DNA from: JBCCQH01 sp039024435
Lineage (GTDB): Bacteria > Bacteroidota > Bacteroidia > J057 > JADKCL01
Direction of reading: 5' to 3'
Length of the DNA: 60,427 bases
Assembly: GCA_039024435.1 (NCBI GenBank)
Contig: JBCCQH010000034.1
Coordinates: 1-60,427 of the forward strand
Of this stretch, positions 34,016 to 43,525 are shown piece by piece. A program made the position numbers and the translations under genes. Positions within the stretch are counted from its first letter, which is position 1. Every line of letters begins with the position of its first letter. The notes under the pieces were generated by a model that was not told the origin of the DNA, did no database searches, and worked only from the letters and a program-made list of their open reading frames with translations.

Positions 34016-34840
34016 TCAACGTACCCGGGACGTCATCGGATGACGCAGGTTTTCCGCCTTTTTCAGGTCCACTTGGATCGATCCGATCACCAAACCGGAT
34101 TCTACCCGGACCGGAATGCGGTTCTTGTCGTCAGTGATCCACAGCACCAAGTCACCTTCGTGCTGGAAAATCCCACCTTCCCGCACCAAGGGCTTCAACC
34201 GCACGGTCTTGTACTTCATCGAGCCGACCTCGATCACTTCCCGCCCCACAAACTCCACATCGAGGTTGTGTACTTTGCGGTCGATAAAGTTGTGGTAGGT
34301 CGTGATGTCCCCCGGTTTTGCGTCGCTGAAATCCTGCGTCCGCGCAAAATAGAACGCCGACATTACATCTTGGATCAAAGGCGGTACCTCGTAGGTCTCG
34401 ATGTGGCTCACCCCCGACTTCCGCTCATAAGCTTTGTGTCCATTCTGATCAAACTCGACCTCTGTATAATGCTTAAAACTTCCTTCTTCAATGCGCCGTT
34501 TGTACTTGTACGGGATCAAGTGCTCCCGGTCGACAAAGGTCTCGTAGCGGTCATTGACCCGGAAGAACAAGCTGAATGTTCTCGACGATACGCCTTTGCC
34601 CACGATGTGAAAACACTCGCGGCCGTTGACGGTCACCGGTTTTTCCTTGATTTCCATTTTGGCGATGCCCGCGGTCACCGCACCGTAATGGACGCGAAAT
34701 TCGAGTTTTTCGCCGGCCTGAAAGGCATCGTTTTTCGTCTTTCCCGGAGGATCTTTTGGCGCGGGCGCAAAGCCCGTTAGCCCCAGAAAGCCCGGAATTA
34801 GAACTACCATTAGGATCAACAACTTGGGTTTATTCTTCAT
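34016..34840 (-). CDS. DUF3108 domain-containing secreted protein
   Basis: A 274-residue protein with a signal peptide (MKNKPKLLILMVVLIPGFLG) and a DUF3108 domain. It shows FQAGEKLEFRVHYGAVTAGI, the NDRYETFVD step, the KxGVSHIETYEVPPLIQDV segment and WITDDKNRIPVRVE near the end. The family is widespread, mostly of unknown function. ATG 34840 is used. Confidence 0.85.
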   Translation of the reverse strand: MKNKPKLLILMVVLIPGFLGLTGFAPAPKDPPGKTKNDAFQAGEKLEFRVHYGAVTAGIAKMEIKEKPVTVNGRECFHIVGKGVSSRTFSLFFRVNDRYETFVDREHLIPYKYKRRIEEGSFKHYTEVEFDQNGHKAYERKSGVSHIETYEVPPLIQDVMSAFYFARTQDFSDAKPGDITTYHNFIDRKVHNLDVEFVGREVIEVGSMKYKTVRLKPLVREGGIFQHEGDLVLWITDDKNRIPVRVESGLVIGSIQVDLKKAENLRHPMTSRVR

Positions 34841-34873
34841 AAGGACGCTGTTTTTCCTTTTCCACTGCAATAA

Positions 34874-34899
34874 ATTTGCCAAAATTTTTCCATTGGCAA
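34874..34899 (-). terminator. Inverted repeat between ABC exporter and DUF3108 genes
   Basis: TTTGCCAA (34874-34881) is mirrored by TTGGCAAA (34892-34899) with a 10-nt spacer. It could be a weak terminator after the ABC gene or an operator for DUF3108. Confidence 0.4.
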
Positions 34900-34924
34900 A
34901 AGGAATTTTCGCGTCCCCCCTGCT

Positions 34925-36727
34925 TTAAGTGCCCGGAGCCATTTCTTTTTCCAGCAATTGCTTCTCGTAAATCTCTGAATAGTAACCGCTTCCCTTGATC
35001 AAATCGCTGTGAACTCCCCGCTCAATTACCGCACCGCCCTCCATCACCAGGATGAGGTCCGAGTCCTGAATCGTCGAAATGCGGTGACTGACCATTATGA
35101 TGGACATGTCCGGATTGTCTTCCCGCGCCGTCCGCAGATTGCCGAGGATCAATTCTTCGGTCTTGGTATCCACCGCACTCAGTGAATCGTCCAAAATCAA
35201 GATATAAGGCGAGCGAATCCAGGCCCGCGCCAACGCAATCCGCTGCTTTTGCCCGCCGGAAAGCGTCACCCCCCGCTCACCGACCATCGTCGCAAATTGC
35301 TCGGGAAAACCCATGATATTGTCCCAGATGCCCGCCTGCTTGGTCGCCGATTCAATCTGGGCGTCGGTTGCCCCCGGCATCCCAAAGGCTACATTGCCGC
35401 GGATGGTATCCGAAAATAAGAAGACATCCTGCGGCGCGTACCCGACTGCCCCCCGTAGATTTTTCACGCTGAATTCCTGAGTGGGCACCCCGTCGATCCG
35501 GATTTCACCGTCCTGGGGATCAAACAAGCGGGGGATCAGATTGACCAGCGTAGACTTGCCCGAGCCGGTCGCACCCAGGATACCCAATTTCTGACCCGGT
35601 AGCAACTCAAAGCTCACGTCCTTCACCGCCTGAATTCCCGTGTGGGGATAGGTAAAAGAGACCCGGTCAAACACCACCTTCGCCGAAGCAATCTGGTGCT
35701 CGGACTTCGGAAAATTGATTTCCGGTTGTTCCCGCAGCAGGACATTGATCCGCTCCTGGCTCGCCGCGGCCCGCTGAATCAGGCTCGACACCCAGCCCAA
35801 AGAAATAATCGGCCAGGTGAGCATGCTCACGTAAATGATGAATTCCGCAATATTGCCGACCGAAAGACTGCCCGCGATTACCTTCTCGGCTCCCACCCAG
35901 ATCGTAATCGCCGAACTCATCCCTACCAGCAACATCACCACCGGGAAGAAGACCGAGTTGAGCCGAACCAGACGCAGCGAACGCTCCTTGTAATCATTGC
36001 TTTCCTCCGAAAAACGCTTCGTGAAATCGTCCTCCCGCGTGTAGGCCTTCGCCACGCGGATCCCCGAGTAGATTTCCTGGGTAAATGCCGTAAGCCGGGA
36101 CAACTGCTGCTGGATGCGGTCACTCCGGCGCAATACCCGGCTCTCCACAAAATAGATCAATACGCTCAACAGCGGCAATGGAATCAAAGTGTAGAGCGTC
36201 AATTCCGGATTCACCGTCAGCATCGTCGTTACCACAATGATCACCAGCGATACCGTATTGATCGAATACATGATGCCCGGCCCGAGGTACATCCGCACCC
36301 GGCTCACATCCTCGGTAATCCGCGCCATCAGGTCTCCCGTTCGATTGCGCCGGTAATAACCAAGGCTCAAATCCTGAAAATGCGAATAGATATCGTTGCG
36401 CAGATCGTACTCTACCCGGCGCGACATGACGATCAGCGTTTGCCGCGTCAAAAACAGGAAAAATCCCCGCAGCAAAGCAAATCCGATCACCAAGCCAGCA
36501 AAGATCAGCAAGCTCCGAGCAATCATGCTCCCAATCCGCTGTTTGACCTCGAAACCATCGTGCAGTTCATTGACCCGGACCAAGTCTCCGACCAAGTCGA
36601 TGGCGTTGCGCACGACCTGCGGTGGATAAATCCCGAAGACATTGGAGATGAGCACAAAAACGATTCCCAGGAGGAGCAGCCGTTTGTATCGCCAGATGTA
36701 TTTGTTAAGAACCTTGAGGGCTTTCAC
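34925..36727 (-). CDS. ABC exporter, fused transmembrane and ATPase domains
   Basis: A 600-residue half-transporter of the MsbA/MDR type. Six transmembrane helices occupy about residues 15-310. The ATPase domain has Walker A GATGSGKST with Lys391, signature LSGGQKQR, Walker B ILILDDSLSAVD and the VSHR switch histidine. Homodimer export of lipids or drugs is likely. The start is a GTG at 36727 (next residues KALKVLNKY), only 4 nt after a perfect -7 box TAACTTTG. Confidence 0.92.
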   Translation of the reverse strand: MKALKVLNKYIWRYKRLLLLGIVFVLISNVFGIYPPQVVRNAIDLVGDLVRVNELHDGFEVKQRIGSMIARSLLIFAGLVIGFALLRGFFLFLTRQTLIVMSRRVEYDLRNDIYSHFQDLSLGYYRRNRTGDLMARITEDVSRVRMYLGPGIMYSINTVSLVIIVVTTMLTVNPELTLYTLIPLPLLSVLIYFVESRVLRRSDRIQQQLSRLTAFTQEIYSGIRVAKAYTREDDFTKRFSEESNDYKERSLRLVRLNSVFFPVVMLLVGMSSAITIWVGAEKVIAGSLSVGNIAEFIIYVSMLTWPIISLGWVSSLIQRAAASQERINVLLREQPEINFPKSEHQIASAKVVFDRVSFTYPHTGIQAVKDVSFELLPGQKLGILGATGSGKSTLVNLIPRLFDPQDGEIRIDGVPTQEFSVKNLRGAVGYAPQDVFLFSDTIRGNVAFGMPGATDAQIESATKQAGIWDNIMGFPEQFATMVGERGVTLSGGQKQRIALARAWIRSPYILILDDSLSAVDTKTEELILGNLRTAREDNPDMSIIMVSHRISTIQDSDLILVMEGGAVIERGVHSDLIKGSGYYSEIYEKQLLEKEMAPGT

Positions 36728-36731
36728 GCGG

Positions 36732-36739
36732 CAAAGTTA
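36732..36739 (-). promoter_or_regulatory. -7 element at the ABC exporter start
   Basis: Minus-strand TAACTTTG matches TAnnTTTG exactly and lies 4 nt before the GTG start, predicting a leaderless message. The -33 region is not convincing. Confidence 0.4.
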
Positions 36740-36847
36740 CCAAATATTTCCTGCGCCGGCGGAAAAAGCCTCTCTCCACGGCGGACAACCATAACGCAAG
36801 GTGATGACGAAAGAGCAATTTTCCCCCGCACAATTGGCCCGACCCGT

Positions 36848-38200
36848 CTATACCCCTTCTGGCTCGGGAACAAAATAGGTTTCCTCGACGAACCGGATGC
36901 CGTAGTTCTCCAGCTCCGCCAAAACCGGAGCGTAGATGTCCGGGCTTAACGGGATCTGAACCCCAGTCGATTTGATCTTGCCTTCGAGGACCAGCCGCGC
37001 AGCAATCGCCGCCGGCAGTCCCACTGTCCGGGAAATCGCCGTATGCTCATGATCCTGCCCCTTGTCCACCATCGAGGAAACCAGCTTGCGGCGCCCCCCG
37101 TGCAAATCGTACTCGATCTGGTGCTGCATCACCACCATGTCCGTATCTTCTGGCTCAAACTTCCAGCGGTCCATCAAAATATGCTCCAAAATATCGGCGG
37201 GAGACGCATTTTTCAGCGGAATCACCTCATCGGAAAGTAGGTCCAGAGCGAGCAATTTTTCCATTGTGGGACCATCGACCGGCAGGTCCAGGAACAGGGC
37301 CATCGATTCCGCATCGCTGTGGCCGGGAATTTCGTTCACGTAGGAACAAATAAAATCGCGGTAGGTCATTCCCTCACTGTCCGGGATGGAGTAGCTGTCA
37401 TCGGTCAGCCCCAGGTCAATCATCGCCTGCCACATCTCGCAGAAACCCGGATGGCGCAGCGTCGCCCGCAGCACCGTAGGCACCTCTTCCAGTGCGTACA
37501 GCGGCGCGTACATCACCGAATCACGATTTGCGTATGCTTCAAAATCACCGTAATTCGGGACGCGGACGGTTTGCGTCCGGCGAAAGATATGGTGGTAGGG
37601 CACATATTTCGTTTTTCCATCCCGCAAATACTTCGCCACCCCGCCCGTACCGGCGAGAATGATATTGCGCGGTGCCCAAGTAAACTTATACCCCCAGCGA
37701 TTGCTGCTTTCCGGAGCCACAATCGCTCCACAGTAAGAGCGGAAACTTTGGATCTTGCCGCCCTCAGCCTTGATGCGATCCACCATCTCCATCGTACTCA
37801 TGTGGTCAATGCCCGGATCGGCCCCGATCTCGTTCAGGAACAGCACCCCTTTTTCCCGCGCTTCGCTGTCCAGCGCCTTCATCTCTGGCGACACGTAGGA
37901 AGCCGTAATCATGTGAGTGCGGTATTGCAGACAAAATTTGCCCGGAATCACGTGCATGTGGGCCGGGAGCAGCGAAATCACCAAATCGGCGGCCTTGACT
38001 TCTGCCTCGCACTGCGCCGCGTCCGCAACATCAAAGGCAATCGCCCGTCCCCGCGGATGGTCTCCGACTTTGGCTTGGGCCAGCGATTCGATACGGTCCG
38101 CCACCGTTACCTGCCAGTCTCCCCGCTCGGCGTGGTCAAGCAGATATTGTATCATGGTCGTTGCGGAGCGGCCAGCCCCGATGATGAGTAGATTGGTCAT
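36848..38200 (-). CDS. Saccharopine dehydrogenase-family NAD(P)-dependent oxidoreductase
   Basis: A 450-residue enzyme. The N-terminal Rossmann fold (MTNLLIIGAGRSATTMIQYL) and LLPAHMHV, the EIGADPGIDHMS segment and a C-terminal catalytic domain fit saccharopine dehydrogenase/homospermidine synthase-like proteins, which act in lysine metabolism. The exact substrate is not certain. A well-formed promoter lies 28 nt upstream. Confidence 0.87.
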   Translation of the reverse strand: MTNLLIIGAGRSATTMIQYLLDHAERGDWQVTVADRIESLAQAKVGDHPRGRAIAFDVADAAQCEAEVKAADLVISLLPAHMHVIPGKFCLQYRTHMITASYVSPEMKALDSEAREKGVLFLNEIGADPGIDHMSTMEMVDRIKAEGGKIQSFRSYCGAIVAPESSNRWGYKFTWAPRNIILAGTGGVAKYLRDGKTKYVPYHHIFRRTQTVRVPNYGDFEAYANRDSVMYAPLYALEEVPTVLRATLRHPGFCEMWQAMIDLGLTDDSYSIPDSEGMTYRDFICSYVNEIPGHSDAESMALFLDLPVDGPTMEKLLALDLLSDEVIPLKNASPADILEHILMDRWKFEPEDTDMVVMQHQIEYDLHGGRRKLVSSMVDKGQDHEHTAISRTVGLPAAIAARLVLEGKIKSTGVQIPLSPDIYAPVLAELENYGIRFVEETYFVPEPEGV

Positions 38201-38228
38201 AATTCTTATCTGTTCTCCTGATCTCGAT

Positions 38229-38259
38229 CAAAATTAGTTATTCCCTGAGCAATCGCAAA
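38229..38259 (-). promoter_or_regulatory. Promoter of the saccharopine dehydrogenase-like gene
   Basis: TTTG (38256-38259) and TAATTTTG (38229-38236) are spaced by 19 nt on the minus strand, a full consensus match. The predicted leader is about 20 nt. Confidence 0.65.
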
Positions 38260-38367
38260 CCCGAGGCTCCGGTGGATCGGGTGGAAAACGAGAAACACCG
38301 GGCATCTTCCTTGCCTGCGCCAAGAATCGGGCCAACTTTTATTGTATTTTGCCGCAAAGGACTCCCG

Positions 38368-39030
38368 ATGGAACCGCAGGAACAACATATCCCCGTGACC
38401 CGCACCGCCCGCTATTACCAGCTCGGTGAGCCTGGTCCCCACCTCAAGCGGGTCTGGTTTGTGCTGCACGGCTACGGACAATTGGCCTCGTATTTTATCC
38501 GGCATTTTGACGTGGTCCACGATTCGACGACCCTGGTGATTGCCCCGGAAGCGCTGTCCCGCTTCTACAATGACGGCGTGAATGGCCGCGTGGGGGCCAC
38601 CTGGATGACCAAGGAAGACCGGCGGAACGAAATCAACGATTACCTGAATTACCTCGATCAGTTGTACACCCGCATCCGCAAAGACATCGGAAAGGATGTG
38701 GAAAAAGTTTTGCTGGGATTTTCGCAGGGGACGGCCACCGCCTGGCGCTGGCTCAAGCAAGGAACCCTGAATCCCGACCATTTCATCAATTGGGCCGGCA
38801 ATGTGCCCCAGGAAATGAATGAAACTTGGGCGGAGAGGCTACGCGGGGTACAACTGTATACTGCCGTTGGTACCCAAGACAAATACATCAGTCCCGAACT
38901 GGCCGATCTCCTGGTTGACGGATTGCGCAACCTCGCCCCCGACCTCGTAGATCTGCGCTTCCCCGGAGAACACCGCATGGACCGTCCCACCCTGCGGAAA
39001 ATTGCCAAAAAGATCGTGGAATCCGCGTGA
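38368..39030 (+). CDS. Alpha/beta-hydrolase, phospholipase/carboxylesterase type
   Basis: A 220-residue serine hydrolase: VWFVLHGYGQLASYF contains the oxyanion turn HGYG, GFSQGTA holds the nucleophile Ser, and GEHRMD the catalytic His; the Asp is probably in VGTQDKYI. Length and order fit the cytosolic esterase/phospholipase family. No signal peptide is seen with ATG 38368. The next gene starts 40 bp downstream in the same direction. Confidence 0.85.
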   Translation: MEPQEQHIPVTRTARYYQLGEPGPHLKRVWFVLHGYGQLASYFIRHFDVVHDSTTLVIAPEALSRFYNDGVNGRVGATWMTKEDRRNEINDYLNYLDQLYTRIRKDIGKDVEKVLLGFSQGTATAWRWLKQGTLNPDHFINWAGNVPQEMNETWAERLRGVQLYTAVGTQDKYISPELADLLVDGLRNLAPDLVDLRFPGEHRMDRPTLRKIAKKIVESA

Positions 39031-39070
39031 AGCAGCAATAAGTCAACCCCCACTTGCGTTGCTAAGGGTG

Positions 39071-39505
39071 ATGAGAACCACCCTAATTGTCGCATTGATC
39101 GGTTGTTGCAGCTTCACGATGGCCCAACAGAAAGGCACCATCGCCCTGGACCATGCCAATGAAGATGCGGTCGCCGTGGTCTTGCTGATCGAAGGCAAAG
39201 GCTCCCCAGTCGATCCGCGGAGACACAAACACAATTTGACCGTTTACCTCAATGCCCTGCCGCAAGGACAAGACGAGATTGATCTGGAAGCAACCGTAAG
39301 CCGGGCGCGCTACCGGGAAAACGCCAAGCGCACACCGCTGTACGATTCCCGACACTGCCGCGGCAAAATTAAATTTTTGGAGATGACCGAAAAGTACGTG
39401 ATTGGCCGCTATGACTTTGTGTTTTACGATCCAGAAATCAATAAAACCGATTGGGATCGGCGGCGATTGCAGCACGACTTCAAACTGCGCTGGCACAACC
39501 GCTGA
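39071..39505 (+). CDS. Small secreted protein of unknown function
   Basis: A 144-residue protein with a signal peptide (MRTTLIVALIGCCSFTMAQ). The mature part is polar and basic (RRHKHNLTVYLNALPQGQDE, RQC-type RHCRGKIKF) with no recognised domain. It may be co-transcribed with the esterase. ATG 39071 opens the signal peptide. Confidence 0.6.
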   Translation: MRTTLIVALIGCCSFTMAQQKGTIALDHANEDAVAVVLLIEGKGSPVDPRRHKHNLTVYLNALPQGQDEIDLEATVSRARYRENAKRTPLYDSRHCRGKIKFLEMTEKYVIGRYDFVFYDPEINKTDWDRRRLQHDFKLRWHNR

Positions 39506-39526
39506 CGTTCGCTGAGGTACCGAAAA

Positions 39527-40741
39527 TCAGGACTGCTTCAGCGTGTGGCCCATTTTTTCCCGCTTCGTCCGCAAGTAATCCAAGTTGTGCGGATTCGGTG
39601 GGACCTCAATGGGGACATTGTCTACAATCTCGAGTCCATATCCGACAAGTCCGGTCCGTTTCTTAGGATTGTTGGTCATAAGGCGCATCTTGCGGATACC
39701 GAGATCGCGCAAGATCTGCGCACCGACCCCGTAGTCGCGTTCGTCCATCCGAAAGCCGAGCTCCAGATTCGCCTCAACCGTGTCGCGGCCTTGCTCCTGC
39801 AACTTGTACGCGCGCAGCTTGTTCAGCAGCCCGATGCCCCGCCCTTCCTGATTCATGTAGATAATGGCTCCTTTGCCTTCTTTTTCCACCATGTCCATGG
39901 CTTTGGCCAATTGCTCACCGCAGTCACAGCGGCAAGAGCCAAAAATATCTCCGGTCACACAAGATGAGTGGACCCGCACCAAAATTGGTTCATCCTCTTC
40001 CCATTCCCCTTTGATCAACGCCAGGTGGATTTCATTGGTGTAGATCTGACGGAACGCGATCAAGTCAAAATTCCCCATGTCGGTCGGCATGTCGACCCCG
40101 ATTTCCCGGACGATGAGCGAGTCGTGCATGAGCCGGTACTCAATCAGGTCGGCAATCGTGACCAGCTTCAGGTCAAAACGGTCAGCGATTACCCGCAACT
40201 GGGGCAAGCGCGCCATCGAACCGTCTTCATTCAGGATTTCCACCAGCGCTCCCGCCGGCTCCAGTCCGGCCAGGCGCGCAAAGTCAATCGTCGCTTCGGT
40301 ATGCCCCGCCCGGCGCAACACCCCTTCGTGCTTTGCCTTGAGGGGGAAAATATGCCCCGGACGACCAAAATCTTCGGCTTTGATCTCGGGACCGATGAGC
40401 GCCTTTACCGTCTTTGAGCGATCACTCGCCGAAATACCGGTAGTCACCCCCTGGCCCAGCAGGTCGATCGACACGGTAAATGGTGTCTCGTGCAGCGCGG
40501 TATTTTTACCGACCATCAAACCCAACTTGAGCTCCTCGGCCCGCTTTTCCAGGATGGATGCACAGATCAATCCCCGCCCATGGGTCGCCATGAAGTTGAT
40601 GACTTCCGGGGTAGCGTGCCGGGCAGCGACGATGAAATCACCTTCATTCTCGCGGTCCTCGTCATCCACCACGATGATCACTTTTCCTTGACGGATATCT
40701 TCAATGGCGGATTCGATGCTGTCAACTCGTATTTCAGACAT
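39527..40741 (-). CDS. ribBA: Bifunctional DHBP synthase / GTP cyclohydrolase II
   Basis: This enzyme makes 3,4-dihydroxy-2-butanone 4-phosphate and opens GTP for riboflavin synthesis. Residues 1-200 form RibB (VVDDEDRENEGDFI, HETPFTVSID, RRAGHTEA). Residues about 205-404 form RibA with the zinc cysteines in SSCVTGDIFGSCRCDCG, then NQEGRGIGL and TNNPKKR. Length is standard. No FMN riboswitch was seen in the short upstream gap. Confidence 0.96.
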   Translation of the reverse strand: MSEIRVDSIESAIEDIRQGKVIIVVDDEDRENEGDFIVAARHATPEVINFMATHGRGLICASILEKRAEELKLGLMVGKNTALHETPFTVSIDLLGQGVTTGISASDRSKTVKALIGPEIKAEDFGRPGHIFPLKAKHEGVLRRAGHTEATIDFARLAGLEPAGALVEILNEDGSMARLPQLRVIADRFDLKLVTIADLIEYRLMHDSLIVREIGVDMPTDMGNFDLIAFRQIYTNEIHLALIKGEWEEDEPILVRVHSSCVTGDIFGSCRCDCGEQLAKAMDMVEKEGKGAIIYMNQEGRGIGLLNKLRAYKLQEQGRDTVEANLELGFRMDERDYGVGAQILRDLGIRKMRLMTNNPKKRTGLVGYGLEIVDNVPIEVPPNPHNLDYLRTKREKMGHTLKQS

Positions 40742-40804
40742 GGGACAAAGTTAAGGATTGCAACCGAAACAATCCTGCAATGCAGGCATCGGTTTTGTCG
40801 CCCA

Positions 40805-41980
40805 TCAGCGCCGGCATTTGTCCAGGGCCGCACTCAACTGGGAATTCATCGCCCTCCAGCGATAATTCCGCGAGACAAATTCCCGCCCCGCGGCACCGAT
40901 TTGGGCTGCTTTTTCCGGCGATTGCAGCAATTCCAGGATCGCCACCGCAAAATCCGGGGGCGAATCGCACACTACAATGTCCCGTCCATTGACCGCTTGC
41001 AACGCTGAATTTGCGAGGGGAGTGGTCAGAGTCGGGACTCCCATCGCCATAGATTCAAGCAATTTGTTCTGCAATCCTTGACCGGCGATCAGCGGTGCAA
41101 TCGCCAGTTTACTGCGGAGGACCCAAGCCCGGATGTCATCCACAAAACCCGTAACGGTGACATTCGGCCCGGCGTAGGACTGGAGCAGCGGCGCAGGACG
41201 CGCACCCGCCAGGCATATCTTAGGCGTAAAGCCCCGGGCCTCCAGCGCCGGAATCACCTCTTCGACGAGGTAGCGAGCCGACTGTACATTGGGGTGGTAG
41301 CCCATATTCCCGAAGAAAATCAGATCAAAATCCAGCGTGGCTGGTCGGTCAAGTTCGGCGAAAAAGCCCTCTCCTACGCCATTTGGGATGATTTCCGTCC
41401 GCTTCCGTACCGCCGGTGGCAGGGCTTCCCCATCCCGCTCCGATATGATCGAACACCCATCAAATCGCCCCGCAAGGGCGGCTTCGTAGGCGCGCAGGCG
41501 CCGGGCTTCGATCCGGGCAAATGGCCGCATCGCAGCCCGCGATTGCCGAATCCGCTTCTCCATTCCGATGGAAAAGGCGTCCATGTAATCCAGGAACCAG
41601 CCAGCCGCCCCTTTGTCCGGAAGGTTGAGTCCCAAGCGAATGAGTTGCACGTAGACCACCTCGATCTTTTCCCGGTGAATGGTTTCCGCCAGGGCGCGTT
41701 TCATGGCACCGGAGCGGAAATAGTTGACCTGAAATGGCGCCCGATTGAAAATTGCCCCCGCCAGATTGAGCGCCACCTTGAATTTCGGGTGGGGAATCAC
41801 CTGAATGCTGGAACAAAAATCTAGTTGCCGCCGATCCGGCTCGGAGACCGGCGCTTCGTTGAGACAAATCAGATGAACCTCGTGCTCCTCCGCCAGGCCC
41901 CGCAACTGATAGTAAGCACGCAGCTTATCCCCTTTTTCGATGGGCCAAGGAAAACGCGAAAGGGCCACCAGCAACTTCAT
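40805..41980 (-). CDS. GT4-family glycosyltransferase
   Basis: A 391-residue GT-B glycosyltransferase. The N-terminal domain begins LVALSRFPWPIEKGDKLRAY. The C-terminal half has IIPNGVGEGFF, then FFGNMGYHPNV, an APLIAGQGLQNKLLESMAMG nucleotide-sugar site and a GVPTLTTPL strand. Its ATG overlaps the TGA stop of the upstream GT4 gene by 4 nt (ATGA). A role in cell-surface glycan assembly is likely; acceptor unknown. Confidence 0.88.
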   Translation of the reverse strand: MKLLVALSRFPWPIEKGDKLRAYYQLRGLAEEHEVHLICLNEAPVSEPDRRQLDFCSSIQVIPHPKFKVALNLAGAIFNRAPFQVNYFRSGAMKRALAETIHREKIEVVYVQLIRLGLNLPDKGAAGWFLDYMDAFSIGMEKRIRQSRAAMRPFARIEARRLRAYEAALAGRFDGCSIISERDGEALPPAVRKRTEIIPNGVGEGFFAELDRPATLDFDLIFFGNMGYHPNVQSARYLVEEVIPALEARGFTPKICLAGARPAPLLQSYAGPNVTVTGFVDDIRAWVLRSKLAIAPLIAGQGLQNKLLESMAMGVPTLTTPLANSALQAVNGRDIVVCDSPPDFAVAILELLQSPEKAAQIGAAGREFVSRNYRWRAMNSQLSAALDKCRR

Positions 41981-43173
41981 GCTCCGACCTCCCGGTAGAA
42001 CGCCTCAAACTGGGCGATGATCGCTTCCCAACTGTATTTTGCTGCGGCCAATTCCATGCCTTTGCGCGCGACGGCGACGGACTTTTCCGGCGAAGTTAGC
42101 AATTCCCGCAGGATCGCCGTCCATTTCGCGGGGCGATCCGCGAGAAAGATGTCCTTCCCGTGGGTACACGCGATCCCCTCGGCGCCGATGTGCGTGCTGA
42201 GTACACACTTGCCATTTGCCATGGCTTCCACAATTTTGAGGCGCATCCCCCCACCGGAAAGCAGCGGCACAATAAATAGATGGTGGGCGTCCAAAAACTC
42301 CGCTGCGTCGGGCACCATCCCGTGAAAGGTCAGACCGGGAGCCGACAAGCGCGCCAGGGATGGCGGGGGATTTTTACCCGCTACGTGAAACTGTGCCTCC
42401 GGATGGTGCCGCACAACTTCCGGCCACACCTGATTTAGGAACCAATGTAGCCCTTGCACGTTGGGTTGCCATTCCAGACTGCCGAGAAAACAGATCCTGG
42501 GCGCAAACTCCGGCGGGCGACTCGGACGAAAGGTCGCCAAATCCACTCCTCCATTGATGGTGCGCAAGTGCCGGGCAAATCCGGCCGCCCGGTAAGTTGC
42601 TTCGTCCTGATCGGCGATGGCGATGACGCCATCGTACTTCGCCAACCAGTGCAACTCAAACTTGCGGATCTTTCGGGCGAGATCCTTTAAATAAAAGCGC
42701 TTGATCGGATGGCGGGTATTTTTTGCCAATCGTTGCCAGATCCGGTACTCGACATTGTGGGAACGCAGTAGCACCGGTGCGGCGCTGTATTTGCGCAGCA
42801 ACGGCAGGTACACGGACAGATAGCTTCCCTCCAACTGAATGATGTCAAATTTCTCTTGCTGCAACACCCCGACCAGTGACTCGGCAAAAGCTTCCGAGCG
42901 AAACCGTTCCACATTATAAGGTTGGGCTGACCACAATCCCCGCAACAACCCCCATGCGGTCAGAGACGTGTCAATATCCGTCGCATGCACGGCACTTAGT
43001 TCGTCTAGTAACTCGGGGTCTTGGTAGTGTTTTTTCGTATTCAGCGTGACCAGCACTACCCGGTGTCCGCGCCGATGCAAATGCCGGGTGACATTGTAAG
43101 TCGCAATGTTGCCCCCATCATTGAGGGGCCAGGGGATGCGGTTGGCGATCTGAAGTATCGAAAAATGTTGCAA
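41977..43173 (-). CDS. GT4-family glycosyltransferase
   Basis: A 398-residue paralogue of the next gene. It shows NRIPWPLNDGGNIATYNVTR, HNVEYRIWQRL, FLGSLEWQPNVQGLHWFLNQ, and VPLLSGGGMRLKIVEAMANG at the sugar-nucleotide site. No ATG fits: the frame opens at a TTG (43173), four codons after an in-frame TAA. A near-consensus promoter ends 7 nt upstream of that TTG, which supports it as the start of a leaderless message. The pair forms a two-gene operon. Confidence 0.86.
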   Translation of the reverse strand: MQHFSILQIANRIPWPLNDGGNIATYNVTRHLHRRGHRVVLVTLNTKKHYQDPELLDELSAVHATDIDTSLTAWGLLRGLWSAQPYNVERFRSEAFAESLVGVLQQEKFDIIQLEGSYLSVYLPLLRKYSAAPVLLRSHNVEYRIWQRLAKNTRHPIKRFYLKDLARKIRKFELHWLAKYDGVIAIADQDEATYRAAGFARHLRTINGGVDLATFRPSRPPEFAPRICFLGSLEWQPNVQGLHWFLNQVWPEVVRHHPEAQFHVAGKNPPPSLARLSAPGLTFHGMVPDAAEFLDAHHLFIVPLLSGGGMRLKIVEAMANGKCVLSTHIGAEGIACTHGKDIFLADRPAKWTAILRELLTSPEKSVAVARKGMELAAAKYSWEAIIAQFEAFYREVGA

Positions 43174-43180
43174 ATCCAGG

Positions 43181-43210
43181 CAAAATTAGTCATTCAGCCT
43201 AGCCGAACAA
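43181..43210 (-). promoter_or_regulatory. Promoter of the two-gene glycosyltransferase operon
   Basis: TTG (43208-43210) and TAATTTTG (43181-43188) are spaced by 19 nt. Transcription would start at about the TTG codon at 43173. Confidence 0.6.
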
Positions 43211-43525
43211 GTCCACCCTGGCGAAAATTTACCGGATTTGGCGATGAGCCGCGATTTACCTTTGAATTCTCAGAAAATCATAAAATACTGTTTACCAGAT
43301 GTTTAAAATTTTCTTTGGTATTTCTGAATCGTGAAGGAGGCGACATTTTTGCAATTGAGATTAATTTAATCAATACCCTGATTATCAATTTTTTATGAAT
43401 TTAATCTATCAATTGCGCAAATGATAATGTTAGAATTATTACGGGGATATAAACATTAATTTTATATTTGAGGCTGTGATACATCATGTTCACTTGGATA
43501 ACCAAAAACTAAATACGCAAGGAGT
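43211..43525 (+). promoter_or_regulatory. AT-rich regulatory region upstream of susC-like gene
   Basis: A long AT-rich segment containing TATATTTG at 43463-43470 as the best -7 element, with a poor -33. The predicted leader is about 50 nt. GGAG at 43521-43524 is only 1 nt from the ATG, too close for a working Shine-Dalgarno. No ORF was seen. Confidence 0.45.

Noticed and set aside
39527..40804. FMN riboswitch upstream of ribBA
   Set aside because: The upstream gap is only about 60 bp and lacks the conserved FMN aptamer blocks.
43521..43524. GGAG before the susC-like ATG
   Set aside because: Only 1 nt from the start codon, too close to act as a Shine-Dalgarno, and Bacteroidota rarely use one.
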